DNA from: Beijerinckiaceae bacterium | GTDB taxonomy: Bacteria; Pseudomonadota; Alphaproteobacteria; Rhizobiales; Beijerinckiaceae | Direction: 5' to 3' | DNA length: 64,000 nt | Assembly (NCBI GenBank): GCA_027531565.1 | Contig: JAPZSB010000007.1 | Coordinates: forward strand, 310,001 to 374,000 | Shown here: in pieces, positions 33,890 to 44,224 of the stretch | Position numbering within the stretch: the first letter of the stretch is position 1 | How the letters are laid out: the number at the start of each line of letters is the position of its first letter | Translations under genes and position numbers: made by a program | Notes under the pieces: generated by a model | The model's database searches: none | Seen by the model: the letters and a program-made list of their open reading frames with translations, nothing else | Told to the model about the DNA's origin: nothing

Positions 33890-34348
33890 TCAGAGCGGCC
33901 GGACGAATAGGACCCGTAGCAGCAGCGACGTGGCGATGACGGCCAGCAACAGCATGCCCAGCCGGTAGAGCAGGCCGCGCCAGTTCACCTTGTCAGGCTG
34001 GTCCGGCATCAGCATGGGCGGCCCGCCGAACACCGCCATCCAGCGCAGCCTGCGGCGCGGCGCCGGTTCGGGCGGTTTCGTCGGCGGGGGGCCAAGCCGG
34101 CGGAGGGCGTCCTCGCGATAGGCAGCGAGGCGGGCCGGCGTGGTTTCCGAGATGAGAAAGGCCTGTTCGGCCTCCGCCGAGGGCGCTGTGCCGGTCCGCC
34201 GGGTGAATTCCGACCGGAAGGCAATCAGCGCCCGGCGATGCAACGCATAGGCGACAAGCCCGGCCGGATCGGCTTCCCCGGGCGCGAACCGCGCGAGAAT
34301 CGCGGCCTCGTCGAGGCTTTCCACATCACCGGGGGGCGTTTCACTCAT
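33890..34348 (-). CDS. Hypothetical tail-anchored membrane protein
   Basis: The 152-residue protein has an acidic N-terminus (SETPPGDVESLDEAA), an Arg-rich middle, and a single C-terminal hydrophobic helix (LLYRLGMLLLAVIATSLLLRVLFV) with a positive tail, so it is probably tail-anchored in the inner membrane. No family recognised. It is convergent with the radical SAM gene (5 bp) and divergent from rnhB. The start MSETPPGD was chosen because upstream residues look non-coding. Confidence 0.55.
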   Translation of the reverse strand: MSETPPGDVESLDEAAILARFAPGEADPAGLVAYALHRRALIAFRSEFTRRTGTAPSAEAEQAFLISETTPARLAAYREDALRRLGPPPTKPPEPAPRRRLRWMAVFGGPPMLMPDQPDKVNWRGLLYRLGMLLLAVIATSLLLRVLFVRPL

Positions 34349-34413
34349 GGTCGGGCTTGAACCTCGCTGTGTCCCGGCTAGGACATATAGCCACAAACCG
34401 GGCGCAAGGCATC

Positions 34414-35028
34414 ATGGCCGACGAGATTCCCCAATCCTCTGCATGGCGCAAGGCAGGGCTGACGCGGATCGCCGGCGTTGACGAGGTCGGTCGCGGCCCG
34501 CTGGCCGGGCCGGTCGTGGCGGCGGCCGTCATCCTGCCGGCCGGGAGGATTCCACCGGGCCTCGCCGATTCGAAGGCGCTCTCCGCCGCGCGCCGGGGGG
34601 TTCTGGCGGAGGCGCTGTTCGCCTCGGCCGAGATCGGCCTCGCCACGGTCCTGCCGGCGGAGATCGACCGGCTCAACATCCATGGCGCAACCCTGCTGGC
34701 CATGGCGCGGGCGCTGGCGGCCCTGCCCCGCCCGGCCGAGGCGGCCCTCGTCGATGGCAGGTTCACACCGCCGGGGCTCGCCATTCCCACCGCAGCGGTG
34801 ATCGGCGGCGATGCCCGCGTGGCAGCCATCTCCGCTGCCTCGATCATCGCCAAGGTCACCCGTGACGCGATGATGCGCGAGGCGGAGCGGCGTTACCCCG
34901 GCTATGGCTTCGACCGTCATGCCGGCTACCCGGCACCGGCGCACAAGGCAGCGCTCGCCCGGCTGGGCCTGTGCCGGCTGCACCGGCTGTCCTACGCGCC
35001 CTGCCGCGCCCTGACCGGCGGATCCTGA
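34414..35028 (+). CDS. rnhB: Ribonuclease HII
   Basis: It cleaves RNA of RNA-DNA hybrids and single ribonucleotides in DNA. The 204-residue protein has GVDEVGRGPLAGPVV (the Asp-Glu pair), ALVDGRF, and KVTRDAMM, giving the DEDD-type acidic set, followed by the usual YPGYGFDRHAGYPAPAHK. Genome-maintenance context: ccrM and mutY follow. The 112-bp gap to ccrM contains a GANTC site. Confidence 0.95.
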   Translation: MADEIPQSSAWRKAGLTRIAGVDEVGRGPLAGPVVAAAVILPAGRIPPGLADSKALSAARRGVLAEALFASAEIGLATVLPAEIDRLNIHGATLLAMARALAALPRPAEAALVDGRFTPPGLAIPTAAVIGGDARVAAISAASIIAKVTRDAMMREAERRYPGYGFDRHAGYPAPAHKAALARLGLCRLHRLSYAPCRALTGGS

Positions 35029-35064
35029 GAGCCACCAGCCATCCCAAAAAGGGACAGGCAGCGT

Positions 35065-35069
35065 GAATC
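35065..35069. promoter_or_regulatory. GANTC methylation site upstream of ccrM
   Basis: GAATC at 35065-35069 lies 72 bases before the ccrM start, and another GATTC is at 35257-35261 inside the gene. In Caulobacter, GANTC sites in the ccrM leader let the enzyme repress its own transcription by methylation. Here only the presence of the site is seen. A CtrA box was not found. Confidence 0.4.
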
Positions 35070-35077
35070 CCCCGTAA

Positions 35078-36319
<1,242 letters not shown>

Positions 36320-36324
36320 GCGGA

Positions 36325-37383
36325 TCAGACCGCCTCGATCACCTTGCGGAACAGGGTGGGCAGCGGCTCGCCCGGAAGGTCGGCCCCGGCCACCCAGCGC
36401 AGGCCGGGCGGCGCCGGGATCTCGCCGGACAGGCGGGCCTCGGCCACGATCAGCCGCAATTCGAAATGGGTGAAGACATGGATGACGGGCGCATTGCGCC
36501 GCGTCCACTCGGCCTGAACGGGCGGGGATTCCGGCGGCGCGGTCTCGGCCCAGCCGGAATTGGGGATCTCGGCCATGCCCGCCAGCAGGCCCTTCGCCGG
36601 CCGCGTGCCCAGCAGGATCCGACCCGCGCCGTCCCGCACGAGATAGGCCGTGCCATGACGGATCGCCTTGCCCTTCCGGGCCGGCTTGACCGGAAAGGCG
36701 GTGGCACGCCCCTCCGCCGCCGCCTTGCATCCGGCGCGGAGCGGGCAGAGCAGGCAATCCGGGTTGCGGGGCCGGCAGATGCCGGATCCGAGATCCATCA
36801 GCGCCTGCGCAAAGTCACCCGGCCGGGCCGGCGGCACCATCGGGCGCAACGCGGCGGCGATCTCGACCCTGGCGCGCGGCAGTGGCGTCTCGATCGCCTC
36901 CAGCCGCGCGATGACGCGCTCGATATTGCCGTCGATCACCACGGCCGGCTCCCCGAAGGCGATGGCGGCAATCGCCGCGGCGGTGTAGGCGCCGATTCCC
37001 GGCAGGGCGCGCAATCCCTCTTCCGTTTCCGGAAAGGCCGCACCGGGGCGGGCAGCGACGACCCGAGCGCAGGCGATCAGGTTCCGGGCGCGGGCGTAAT
37101 AGCCGAGGCCCGCCCAGGCGGAGAGCACGGCCTGATCCTCGGCCGCCGCAAGGGCGCGTATATCCGGCCAGAGCGCGAGAAACTTCGCGAAATAGGGTTT
37201 CACCGTCTCGACGGTTGTCTGCTGGAGCATGATCTCGGACAGCCAGACATGGTACGGGTCCGGCCGCTCGCCGGGCCCGGCGCGCCAGGGCAGGACGCGG
37301 CGGTGGCGGTCATACCAGTCGAGCAGGGCGAGACTCCGCGGATCGGCGGGCCCGTCTGTCCGTGATCGGCGTGGCGCGGCCAC
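36325..37383 (-). CDS. mutY: A/G-specific adenine glycosylase
   Basis: It excises adenine opposite 8-oxoguanine. The 352-residue protein has the HhH motif LPGIGAYTAAAI, the catalytic Asp in VIDGNIERV, the 4Fe-4S ligands CRPRNPDCLLCPLRAGC (C-x6-C-x2-C-x5-C), and a C-terminal NUDIX-like domain for 8-oxoG recognition. It is divergent from the DUF721 gene, an arrangement conserved with dsbA-like and smc in alphaproteobacteria. It ends 5 bp from the ccrM stop. Confidence 0.96.
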   Translation of the reverse strand: MAAPRRSRTDGPADPRSLALLDWYDRHRRVLPWRAGPGERPDPYHVWLSEIMLQQTTVETVKPYFAKFLALWPDIRALAAAEDQAVLSAWAGLGYYARARNLIACARVVAARPGAAFPETEEGLRALPGIGAYTAAAIAAIAFGEPAVVIDGNIERVIARLEAIETPLPRARVEIAAALRPMVPPARPGDFAQALMDLGSGICRPRNPDCLLCPLRAGCKAAAEGRATAFPVKPARKGKAIRHGTAYLVRDGAGRILLGTRPAKGLLAGMAEIPNSGWAETAPPESPPVQAEWTRRNAPVIHVFTHFELRLIVAEARLSGEIPAPPGLRWVAGADLPGEPLPTLFRKVIEAV

Positions 37384-37453
37384 CTCTGTCTCCCTTGCGT
37401 CATCCGGCCGGCCTCTTGGTCTGCCGGAGCGAACCCGCTACGATCCTCCCCGT

Positions 37454-37483
37454 CTTGTGGCGGCTTCCGCTGCCGCCAACAAG
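37454..37483 (+). other. Hairpin in mutY-DUF721 intergenic region
   Basis: CTTGTGGCGGC (37454-37464) pairs with GCCGCCAACAAG (37472-37483) with one bulged A. It lies about 50 bases before the DUF721 ATG in the divergent 149-bp gap. No T tract follows, so it could act in the leader, but no regulatory role is established. Confidence 0.35.
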
Positions 37484-37532
37484 CCGGCAGAACCGCGCAG
37501 CCCGCCGGCGCCCCCAACCGATTGTGGAGAAG

Positions 37533-38126
37533 ATGAGCCAGGACAGCCCGCAGAGAAAGCCGCGCCGCAAGGGGCCTGCCCGACTCTCCGACCTGGTGCC
37601 GGGCACGATCGAGCCGGCCCTGCGGCAGCGCGGCTTCGCGACCTCGGCGATCCTGACCGAATGGCGCGAGATTGTCGGGCCGCGCCTCGCCGAGTGGACC
37701 CGGCCGCTGGAGATCCGCTGGCCGCGCCGGACCGAGATCGACGCACCGGCCGGAAAGAACACCAGCGACAAGGCCGAACGGGCCCGCCGGGCGACGCTGA
37801 TCGTCGCCTGCCCCGGCGCCTTCGCGCTCGATGTGCAGATGGCCTCCGCCGGCCTGATCGAGGCGGTGAACCGCCGGCTCGGCTTCGGCTGCATCGGGGC
37901 CATCGTGGTGCACCAGATGCCGAAGGCGCCGGCGCCCGCCCCGCCCCGCTCACGACAACTTGATCCGGCCCTCGTCGCCCGCATGGAACAGGGGCTCGGG
38001 CGGATCGAGGCCGAGGATCTGCGCCATGCGCTGGCCGTTCTGGGCGCGGGAATCACGCGGAAAGCGGAGGAGATGGCCAGCCAGCCGCCGGAAGCGGCCA
38101 CAGTTCCGGCACAAAAGCCGCGCTAG
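37533..38126 (+). CDS. DUF721 family protein, DciA-like helicase-loader candidate
   Basis: The 197-residue basic protein has the DUF721 domain (LVPGTIEPALRQRGFATSAILTEWREIVGPRLAEWTRP...) that aligns with DciA, the DnaB helicase loader of bacteria lacking DnaC. The C-terminal about 60 residues are extended and Pro/Arg-rich. Function as helicase loader is inferred from fold family. It lies divergent from mutY and upstream of dsbA-like and smc in the common alphaproteobacterial order. Confidence 0.8.
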   Translation: MSQDSPQRKPRRKGPARLSDLVPGTIEPALRQRGFATSAILTEWREIVGPRLAEWTRPLEIRWPRRTEIDAPAGKNTSDKAERARRATLIVACPGAFALDVQMASAGLIEAVNRRLGFGCIGAIVVHQMPKAPAPAPPRSRQLDPALVARMEQGLGRIEAEDLRHALAVLGAGITRKAEEMASQPPEAATVPAQKPR

Positions 38127-38253
38127 AACCGGGTGATCCTGCAGCCATGCGGAGAAGCGGGGCTTGCCTTGCGGCGCGGCTTGGAACAAATGGCGGGCAG
38201 GTTTCGAGTTTTCGCGCGGCCGGACGCCGCGCCCTGCCACGGGATTTGTCACC

Positions 38254-38904
38254 ATGAGCCAGCCCTTCCTTCCTGCCAACCGCCGGACCGTGATGCGCTC
38301 TGCCGCGTTGGCCCTCGGGATCGCCGTCCTGCCCGCCGCTGCGCTCGCGCAGGGCAAGACGCCGGATGCCCTTCTCCAGGCCGGCCCGCTGGGCGACAAG
38401 GTGCTCGGCCGCGACGACGCGCCGGTGACCATCATCGAATATGCCTCGCTGACCTGCGGGCATTGCGCGAATTTCCACAACCGGACCTTTCCGGCGCTGA
38501 AGGAAAAGTACATCGATACCGGCAAGGTCCGGCTGATTTTCCGCGAGTTCCCGCTCGATCCGCTTTCGACTGCCGCCTCGATGATGGCCCGCTGCTCCAG
38601 CGAGCAGCGCTATTTCCCGCTGGTCTCGGTGCTGTTCCAGCAATTGCCGAACTGGGCCGGCTCGGACAAGCCGCTCGATGCCCTTCTGGCCATTGCCCGG
38701 CAGGCCGGTTTCACACAGGAAAGCTTCGAGGCCTGCTTGAAAAACCAGTCGGTTTATGACGGCCTGAATGCTGCGAAGAAGCGGGGCGCGGAAGTGCATG
38801 GCGTCAATTCCACGCCGACCTTCTTCATCAACGGTCAGGTCCGCCGCGGTGACATGAGCATCGAGGAACTGGACAAGCTGCTGGAACCCTTGCTGAAACC
38901 ATAA
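38254..38904 (+). CDS. DsbA-family thioredoxin-like disulfide oxidoreductase
   Basis: The 216-residue protein has an N-terminal signal (RRTVMRSAALALGIAVLPAAALAQG) and the active site CGHC in YASLTCGHCANFHN, with STPTFFING as the cis-Pro loop. Proteins of this type oxidise or isomerise cysteines in the periplasm. Its GC-rich upstream gap (38127-38253) has no visible promoter, and it starts 127 bp after the DUF721 gene. It ends 48 bp before smc, so co-transcription with smc is possible. Confidence 0.92.
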   Translation: MSQPFLPANRRTVMRSAALALGIAVLPAAALAQGKTPDALLQAGPLGDKVLGRDDAPVTIIEYASLTCGHCANFHNRTFPALKEKYIDTGKVRLIFREFPLDPLSTAASMMARCSSEQRYFPLVSVLFQQLPNWAGSDKPLDALLAIARQAGFTQESFEACLKNQSVYDGLNAAKKRGAEVHGVNSTPTFFINGQVRRGDMSIEELDKLLEPLLKP

Positions 38905-38952
38905 GCCGCAGCGGTTTTCCGCCGGCCGGAACCGAAACGGAGGCGGGACAGG

Positions 38953-41900
38953 GTGAAGTTCGAACGGCTCCGCCTTGCGGGTTTCAAGACCTTCGTCGAT
39001 CCCACCGACGTGCTGATCGCGCCCGGGCTGACCGGCGTGGTCGGCCCGAATGGCTGCGGCAAGTCGAACCTTGTCGAGGCGTTGCGCTGGGTGATGGGCG
39101 AGACCTCCTCCAGGTCGCTGCGCGGCGGCGGGATGGACGACGTGATCTTCGCCGGCTCCGGCAACCGGCCCGAGCGGAACCATGCCGAAGTCTCGATCCG
39201 GCTGAGCGACCCGCCGTCGGACCTGCCCGGCTTCCTTGCCGGCGCCGACCAGATCGAGATCTCGCGCAAGATCGTCCGCGAACAGGGCTCGACCTACCGG
39301 ATGAACGGCCGCGAGGTCCGCGCGCGGGATGTGCAGATCCTGTTCGCCGATGCCGCCAGCGGCGCGCGCTCGCCGTCCATGGTGCGGCAGGGGCAGATCG
39401 GGGAACTCATCGCCGCCAAGCCGCAGCACCGCCGCCGCATCCTCGAGGATGCCGCCGGCATTGCCGGGCTGCATGCCCGCCGGCATGAAGCCGAGTTGCG
39501 GCTGCGGCAGGCCGAGGAGAACCTGACGCGCACCGAGGATGTGCTCGGCCAGCTTGACCGGCAAATGACCGATCTTCGCCGCCAGGCCAAGGGTGCGGAG
39601 CGCTACCGGCTGTTTTCGGCCGAGATCCGGGAACTGGAATTGCTCCTGCTGGCCGAAGGATTGGCCGAGGCCGAAGCCGAAATGGCCCGGCTGAGGCAAG
39701 CGCACGAAGCCTCCGTGCGGGCCATCGCCACGGCGATGACGACCCAGGGCGAGGCGGAACGGGGCCGTGCCGTCGCCCAGCATGAACTGGACCAGGCCCG
39801 CCGCACGGCCGGGCTCGCGCAGGCAGCCTTGCAGCAGGATCTCGTCCAGCGCGAGACGCTGGACAGCGAGATCCGGCAGGTCGAGGCCCGGCTGGCCGAA
39901 CTGGCGGCACGCCAGCGCGATTCGGAGAAGGATGTCGACGCCGCACGGAATGTGCTGGCGGATGCCGATGGCGCTATCGCGAAACTGGCTGCCGAGCAGG
40001 ACAGCCTTGCAGCGGCGCTGGCCGTCGATGAAGCGACGGCCGGGGATGACCGTCTCCGGCTTGACCAGGCTGCCGCTGCCCGGCTTCAGGCCGAGGCGGA
40101 TCTGGCCGCGTTGCAGTTGGAACTGGCCGAGGCGCAGGCCGGCCGCCGGGCTGCCGACCAGCGGATCCTCGAGGCCCGGCAGGATCTTGCCCGGCTCGAT
40201 GCCGCCATGGAACAGGCGCGCGCCGCCCTTGCCCTGGCGGAACGGGATGCGGGCGCGCTGGCGGAGGTCGACCGGCTGCAGGCAGCCTCGGAGGCCGCAG
40301 GCGCGGCGTTCGCGGCCGCGCAGGCCGCGCTGGACGAAGCCGAGCGGCGGGCGCATCAGGCACGTGGCGAGGAACAGGCCGTCCGCCCCCGCCTCGCGGA
40401 GGCGGAGCGCGTTTCCCAGCGGCTCGACACGGAAGCCCGGACCATCCGCAAACTGGTTGACCAGACCGAACCCGGCCTCTGGACGCCGGTGATCGATCTT
40501 GTCGCGGTGCAGGCGGGCTACGAAACCGCGCTGGCCGCCGCCCTCGGCGAGGATCTCGAGGCCGCGATCGAGACCGGCGCGACCCGGCACTGGGACGGCG
40601 CGGCGCGGGAAGACACGTTGCCGGCACTCCCCGATGGCGTGATGCCCGCCCTGTCGGTGGTCGAGGCGCCCGCCGTGCTGCATCCGCGCCTCTCGCAGAT
40701 CGGCATCGTCACCCGCGAGGATGGGCATCGCCTGCGCGCCCATCTGCGCCAGGGTCAACGGCTTGTCTCGCGCGAGGGCGATCTCTGGCGCTGGGACGGG
40801 TTCGTGGCCCGTGCCGAAGCACCAAGCGCCGCCGCCCGCCGGCTGGCCGAGCGCAACCGGCTGGCCGAGGTCGAGGCGCAGGCCAACGAAGCGCGGACGA
40901 AGCGGGACGCGATCCGGGCCGAGATCGATCGCCTGTCGCTGGCGACCCGGAAGACACAGGACGCCGAGATGCAGGCCCGCGAGGCCTTGCGCCGCGCCGG
41001 GCAGGCGCGCGAGCAGGCCCAGGCGGAATGGCAGCGCGCCCTCCGCCGGACGGAAGAAGTGCGGATCCGGCTGGAAACAGCCCGGGCGCGGCTGGCTGCG
41101 CTCGAACCGGACCGGCAGGCGGCCACGACCCGGCTGGCCGAGCGGGAAGCCGCCCGGGCGGCGCTCGGCGACGCACCGCAGGGCGAAGCCGGGCTGGCAC
41201 CCTTGCGGGAGACGGTCGATGCCCTCCGGCAGGCGGAGCGCGAGGCGACGCAGGCGCAGGCCGCGCGGCAGGCCCGCATTGCCGGCCAGAGGAGCCGGAT
41301 CGAACAGCTGGCACGCGATCGCGCCGCCTGGGACGAGCGGATCGAGCGGGCACGCCGGTCCGAGATCGACCAGGCCGAACGCCTTGCCCGGCTCCGGGCC
41401 GAGGCCGAGGCGCTGGATGGCCTGCCGGCCACTCTGGCCGCGAAGCGCCGAGGCATCGCTCTCCAGATCGAGACCCGCGAATCGGATCTCCGCACGGCGC
41501 AGGATGCCCTTGCCCTCGCCGAGGCGCGGGACCGCTCCGCCGACGAGGCCGCCCGGCAGGCCATGGCGGCGCTGGCGGATACGCGCGAGGCCAGTGCCCG
41601 GCTGCAGGTCCAGCATGAATCCGCCGTCGCCCGCCATCGCCAGATGATTCAGGCCGTCGAGGAGAAGCTCGATGCACCGCTGTCCGAGCTTCCTGCCCGG
41701 CTGGCCGCGCTCGCCGTGGCGAAGAAGGCGGAGCCGGCGCAGATGGAGGCCCGGCTCACCGACCTGCGGCAGGATCGTGACCGGCTGGGTGCGGTCAATC
41801 TCCGCGCCGATCTCGAATTGCAGGAGATCGAGGCCGAACGCAGCGGGCTGGCCCGCGAACGCGAGGATGTGATGGAGGCGATCCGGAAATTCCGGCGCGC

Positions 41901-42411
41901 CATCGACACGCTCAACAGCGAGGGCCGGCAACGGCTGCGCGCGGCGTTCGACAGCGTCAACGCGCAGTTCCAGAAGCTGTTCGGCCGGCTGTTCGGCGGC
42001 GGCACGGCGGAATTGCAGCTGATCGAGGCGGATGATCCGCTGGAGGCGGGGCTGGAGATCATCGCCAAGCCGCCGGGGAAGAAGCCGCAATTGCTGTCGC
42101 TGCTTTCCGGGGGCGAGCAGGCGCTGACGGCGACGGCTTTGATCTTCGCCGTGTTCCTGACCAATCCCGCGCCGATCTGCGTGCTCGACGAGGTCGATGC
42201 CCCGCTGGACGATTCGAATGTCGAGCGGCTCTGCGACCTGCTGCATGACATGGCGCGCGACACCGCGACCCGGTTCCTGGTGATTACCCACAACCCGATC
42301 TCGATGGCGCGGATGGACCGGCTCTATGGTGTCACCATGGTCGAACGCGGTGTCAGCCAGCTGGTTTCCGTGGATCTGGCCGAAGCGGAACGGCTGGCCG
42401 AGGCGGTTTGA
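38953..42411 (+). CDS. smc: Chromosome segregation protein SMC
   Basis: The 1152-residue SMC ATPase of the condensin ring has Walker A GPNGCGKSN near residues 33-41. Two long coiled-coil arms rich in Ala/Glu/Arg/Gln surround a hinge around residues 500-620 (TPVIDLVAVQAGYETALAAALG). The C-terminal head has the ABC signature LLSGGEQALTATAL and Walker B ICVLDEVDAPLDDSN. GTG start. It acts with ScpA/ScpB in chromosome organisation, but these are not in the window. A hairpin at 42448-42485 with a short T run ends the gene. The very long minus-strand open frame opposite it is a GC-codon shadow. Confidence 0.97.
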   Translation: MKFERLRLAGFKTFVDPTDVLIAPGLTGVVGPNGCGKSNLVEALRWVMGETSSRSLRGGGMDDVIFAGSGNRPERNHAEVSIRLSDPPSDLPGFLAGADQIEISRKIVREQGSTYRMNGREVRARDVQILFADAASGARSPSMVRQGQIGELIAAKPQHRRRILEDAAGIAGLHARRHEAELRLRQAEENLTRTEDVLGQLDRQMTDLRRQAKGAERYRLFSAEIRELELLLLAEGLAEAEAEMARLRQAHEASVRAIATAMTTQGEAERGRAVAQHELDQARRTAGLAQAALQQDLVQRETLDSEIRQVEARLAELAARQRDSEKDVDAARNVLADADGAIAKLAAEQDSLAAALAVDEATAGDDRLRLDQAAAARLQAEADLAALQLELAEAQAGRRAADQRILEARQDLARLDAAMEQARAALALAERDAGALAEVDRLQAASEAAGAAFAAAQAALDEAERRAHQARGEEQAVRPRLAEAERVSQRLDTEARTIRKLVDQTEPGLWTPVIDLVAVQAGYETALAAALGEDLEAAIETGATRHWDGAAREDTLPALPDGVMPALSVVEAPAVLHPRLSQIGIVTREDGHRLRAHLRQGQRLVSREGDLWRWDGFVARAEAPSAAARRLAERNRLAEVEAQANEARTKRDAIRAEIDRLSLATRKTQDAEMQAREALRRAGQAREQAQAEWQRALRRTEEVRIRLETARARLAALEPDRQAATTRLAEREAARAALGDAPQGEAGLAPLRETVDALRQAEREATQAQAARQARIAGQRSRIEQLARDRAAWDERIERARRSEIDQAERLARLRAEAEALDGLPATLAAKRRGIALQIETRESDLRTAQDALALAEARDRSADEAARQAMAALADTREASARLQVQHESAVARHRQMIQAVEEKLDAPLSELPARLAALAVAKKAEPAQMEARLTDLRQDRDRLGAVNLRADLELQEIEAERSGLAREREDVMEAIRKFRRAIDTLNSEGRQRLRAAFDSVNAQFQKLFGRLFGGGTAELQLIEADDPLEAGLEIIAKPPGKKPQLLSLLSGGEQALTATALIFAVFLTNPAPICVLDEVDAPLDDSNVERLCDLLHDMARDTATRFLVITHNPISMARMDRLYGVTMVERGVSQLVSVDLAEAERLAEAV

Positions 42412-42447
42412 CCGCCCGGAAAGCCGAATTTCTGCTGCATTGCGGCA

Positions 42448-42494
42448 ACAGGCTGCCCGGCATGCCATGCTTCGGGCAGCCCTGTGACTTTTCA
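42448..42494 (+). terminator. Probable terminator after smc
   Basis: ACAGGCTGCCCG (42448-42459) pairs with CGGGCAGCCCTGT (42473-42485) with one bulged C, followed by GACTTTTC. It lies about 37 bases after the smc stop and just before the -35 box of the atp unit. Confidence 0.55.
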
Positions 42495-42508
42495 GCCGAT
42501 CTGGCGGC

Positions 42509-42537
42509 TTGACACTGGCATTCGCGCCTGATTAACA
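42509..42537 (+). promoter_or_regulatory. Candidate promoter of the F0 ATP synthase operon
   Basis: The consensus -35 TTGACA is at 42509-42514. After 17 bases TTAACA at 42532-42537 is a weak -10. It is positioned just beyond the smc terminator and about 100 bases before the atpI-like start codon. The rest of the gap to 42638 holds nothing else recognised. Confidence 0.4.
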
Positions 42538-42638
42538 CCCCGGCAACGTGGCGGAACGGGAAACTGTTTCGTTGCGCGGCTGCGCCTAGGCTTTCTTCGG
42601 AAAATCGGGGCGTTTCCCTCAGAGGGTGATGTCGCACC

Positions 42639-43016
42639 ATGCCGGATCCGGAACCTGACGTGCCCAAGCCGGGCTCCAAGGCTTCCTCGCCGGGCGGTGA
42701 GATGGAGTCGCTCCGGTCACGATTGGATGCGCTGAAGGCGCAGCGCGAGGGCGAGAGCACTCGCGGTGGTCTGTTCGGCCGGCCATCGTCGAAGGGGTCC
42801 GACAACGGCGCTTTCGCCAAGGCGATGCGTGCCACGTCGGAACTGGCGGCGGGCGTGATCGTCGGGGGCGGTATCGGGTATCTGCTCGACCGGCAATTCG
42901 GGACCCTGCCGATCTTTCTGATCATCTTCCTGATGGTCGGCATGGCAGCGGGGTTTCTCAACCTCTACAAGCTCGGCATGCGCCGCACCGACGGCACGGA
43001 CGGGCCAAGGACGTGA
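42639..43016 (+). CDS. atpI: AtpZ/AtpI-type ATP synthase assembly protein
   Basis: The 125-residue protein has a hydrophilic N-terminus and two transmembrane helices (VIVGGGIGYLLDRQFGTLP and FLIIFLMVGMAAGFLNLY), as in AtpI/AtpZ proteins that help assemble the c-ring and handle Mg/Ca. It is first in the F0 operon, 42 bp before atpB. Family assignment rests on position and the two-helix GxGxG pattern. Confidence 0.85.
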   Translation: MPDPEPDVPKPGSKASSPGGEMESLRSRLDALKAQREGESTRGGLFGRPSSKGSDNGAFAKAMRATSELAAGVIVGGGIGYLLDRQFGTLPIFLIIFLMVGMAAGFLNLYKLGMRRTDGTDGPRT

Positions 43017-43058
43017 ATGGAACGCCGATCCCTCGGCAGATGACAAGGACGACGACAC

Positions 43059-43817
43059 GTGGCGCAACCGGGCACGATTGATCCGATCCATCAGTTCGAA
43101 ATCCAGAAGCTCGTCCCGATCAACCTGTTCGGGTTCGACATGTCCTTCACCAATTCGGCCCTGTGGATGGTCATTGCCGTTTCGGTAACGACATTCGTCA
43201 TGGTCTATGGCAGCGCCTCGCGCTCGATTGTTCCCGGGCGCCTGCAGAGCCTGGCCGAGATGGCCTATGAATTCGTCGCCAACACGCTGACCGGCGTGAC
43301 CGGCCGCGAAGGGATGAAGTTCTTCCCGTTCGTGTTCTCGCTCTTCATGTTTGTCTTTGCGGCCAACATGCTCGGCATGATTCCGGGCTCCTTCACCACG
43401 ACCAGCCACATCATCGTCACCGCCGCCTTCGCGATGCTGGTGATCACGGTGGTGCTGGTGGCCGGCATTGTCGGCCATGGCTCCCATTTCTTCGGCCTGT
43501 TCGTGCCGTCGGGCGTGCCCGGCTGGCTGCTGCCCTTCATGGTGCTGATCGAAGTCGTGTCCTTCGTGTCGCGTCCGATCAGCCTTTCGCTCCGTCTTTT
43601 CGGCAACATGCTTGCCGGCCATATCGCGCTCAAGGTGTTCGGTGCCTTCGTGGCCGCTCTCCTCGGAGCGGGTGCAGCGGGAATCCTCGCGCCGCTGCCC
43701 CTGCTGCTGGCGGTTGCGCTGACGGCGCTGGAATTCCTTGTGGCCTTCCTGCAGGCCTATGTCTTCACGATCCTCACCTGCGTCTATCTCAACGATGCGC
43801 TGCACCCGGGACACTGA
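43059..43817 (+). CDS. atpB: F0F1 ATP synthase subunit a
   Basis: This 252-residue membrane protein forms the proton half-channels. The essential Arg is in [19 protein letters not shown], with [29 protein letters not shown]-terminal helices. The GTG start at 43059 follows AAGGA at 43045-43049. The order atpI-atpB-atpE-atpF2-atpF, without F1 genes, is typical for this group. Confidence 0.96.
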   Translation: MAQPGTIDPIHQFEIQKLVPINLFGFDMSFTNSALWMVIAVSVTTFVMVYGSASRSIVPGRLQSLAEMAYEFVANTLTGVTGREGMKFFPFVFSLFMFVFAANMLGMIPGSFTTTSHIIVTAAFAMLVITVVLVAGIVGHGSHFFGLFVPSGVPGWLLPFMVLIEVVSFVSRPISLSLRLFGNMLAGHIALKVFGAFVAALLGAGAAGILAPLPLLLAVALTALEFLVAFLQAYVFTILTCVYLNDALHPGH

Positions 43818-43878
43818 CCCGCAGACATCTTGCTGAAGGCTTTCCGCTTTTACATCCATCCCAACCAGGAGAAATTCG

Positions 43879-44118
43879 ATGGAACTCGCTGCTGCCTCCG
43901 CTCTCGCCAAGTTTATCGGCGCCGGCCTCGCCTGCCTTGGCATGGGCCTCGCTGCCATCGGCGTCGGCAACATCTTCGGCAACTTCCTCTCGGGCGCCCT
44001 GCGCAACCCGTCGGCGGCTGATGGCCAGTTCGGCCGCGCCTTCATCGGTGCCGCGCTTGCCGAAGGTCTTGGCATCTTCTGCTTCGTCGTCGCGCTGGTC
44101 CTGCTCTTCGTCGTCTGA
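43879..44118 (+). CDS. atpE: F0F1 ATP synthase subunit c
   Basis: The 79-residue two-helix hairpin has the Gly-rich first helix ([21 protein letters not shown]), the polar loop ARG-type [10 protein letters not shown], and the proton-carrying Glu in [22 protein letters not shown] precedes the ATG. The copy number in the ring cannot be read from sequence. Confidence 0.97.
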   Translation: MELAAASALAKFIGAGLACLGMGLAAIGVGNIFGNFLSGALRNPSAADGQFGRAFIGAALAEGLGIFCFVVALVLLFVV

Positions 44119-44224
44119 CGATGCCGGCCGGCCTGCCGGCCTGCCACCACGAAACGGGATGGCGAACCCGCCATCCCCGGCCCGGATCACTCCGGGTCCG
44201 CCGTTCCCACCCAAGGAGCGTTCG

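Noticed and set aside
38053-42468. Open frame of about 1471 codons on the minus strand across smc
   Set aside because: smc is certain from its Walker and signature motifs on the plus strand. The opposite frame gives only Arg/Gly/Leu/Pro-rich sequence without domains, as expected for a GC-rich codon shadow.
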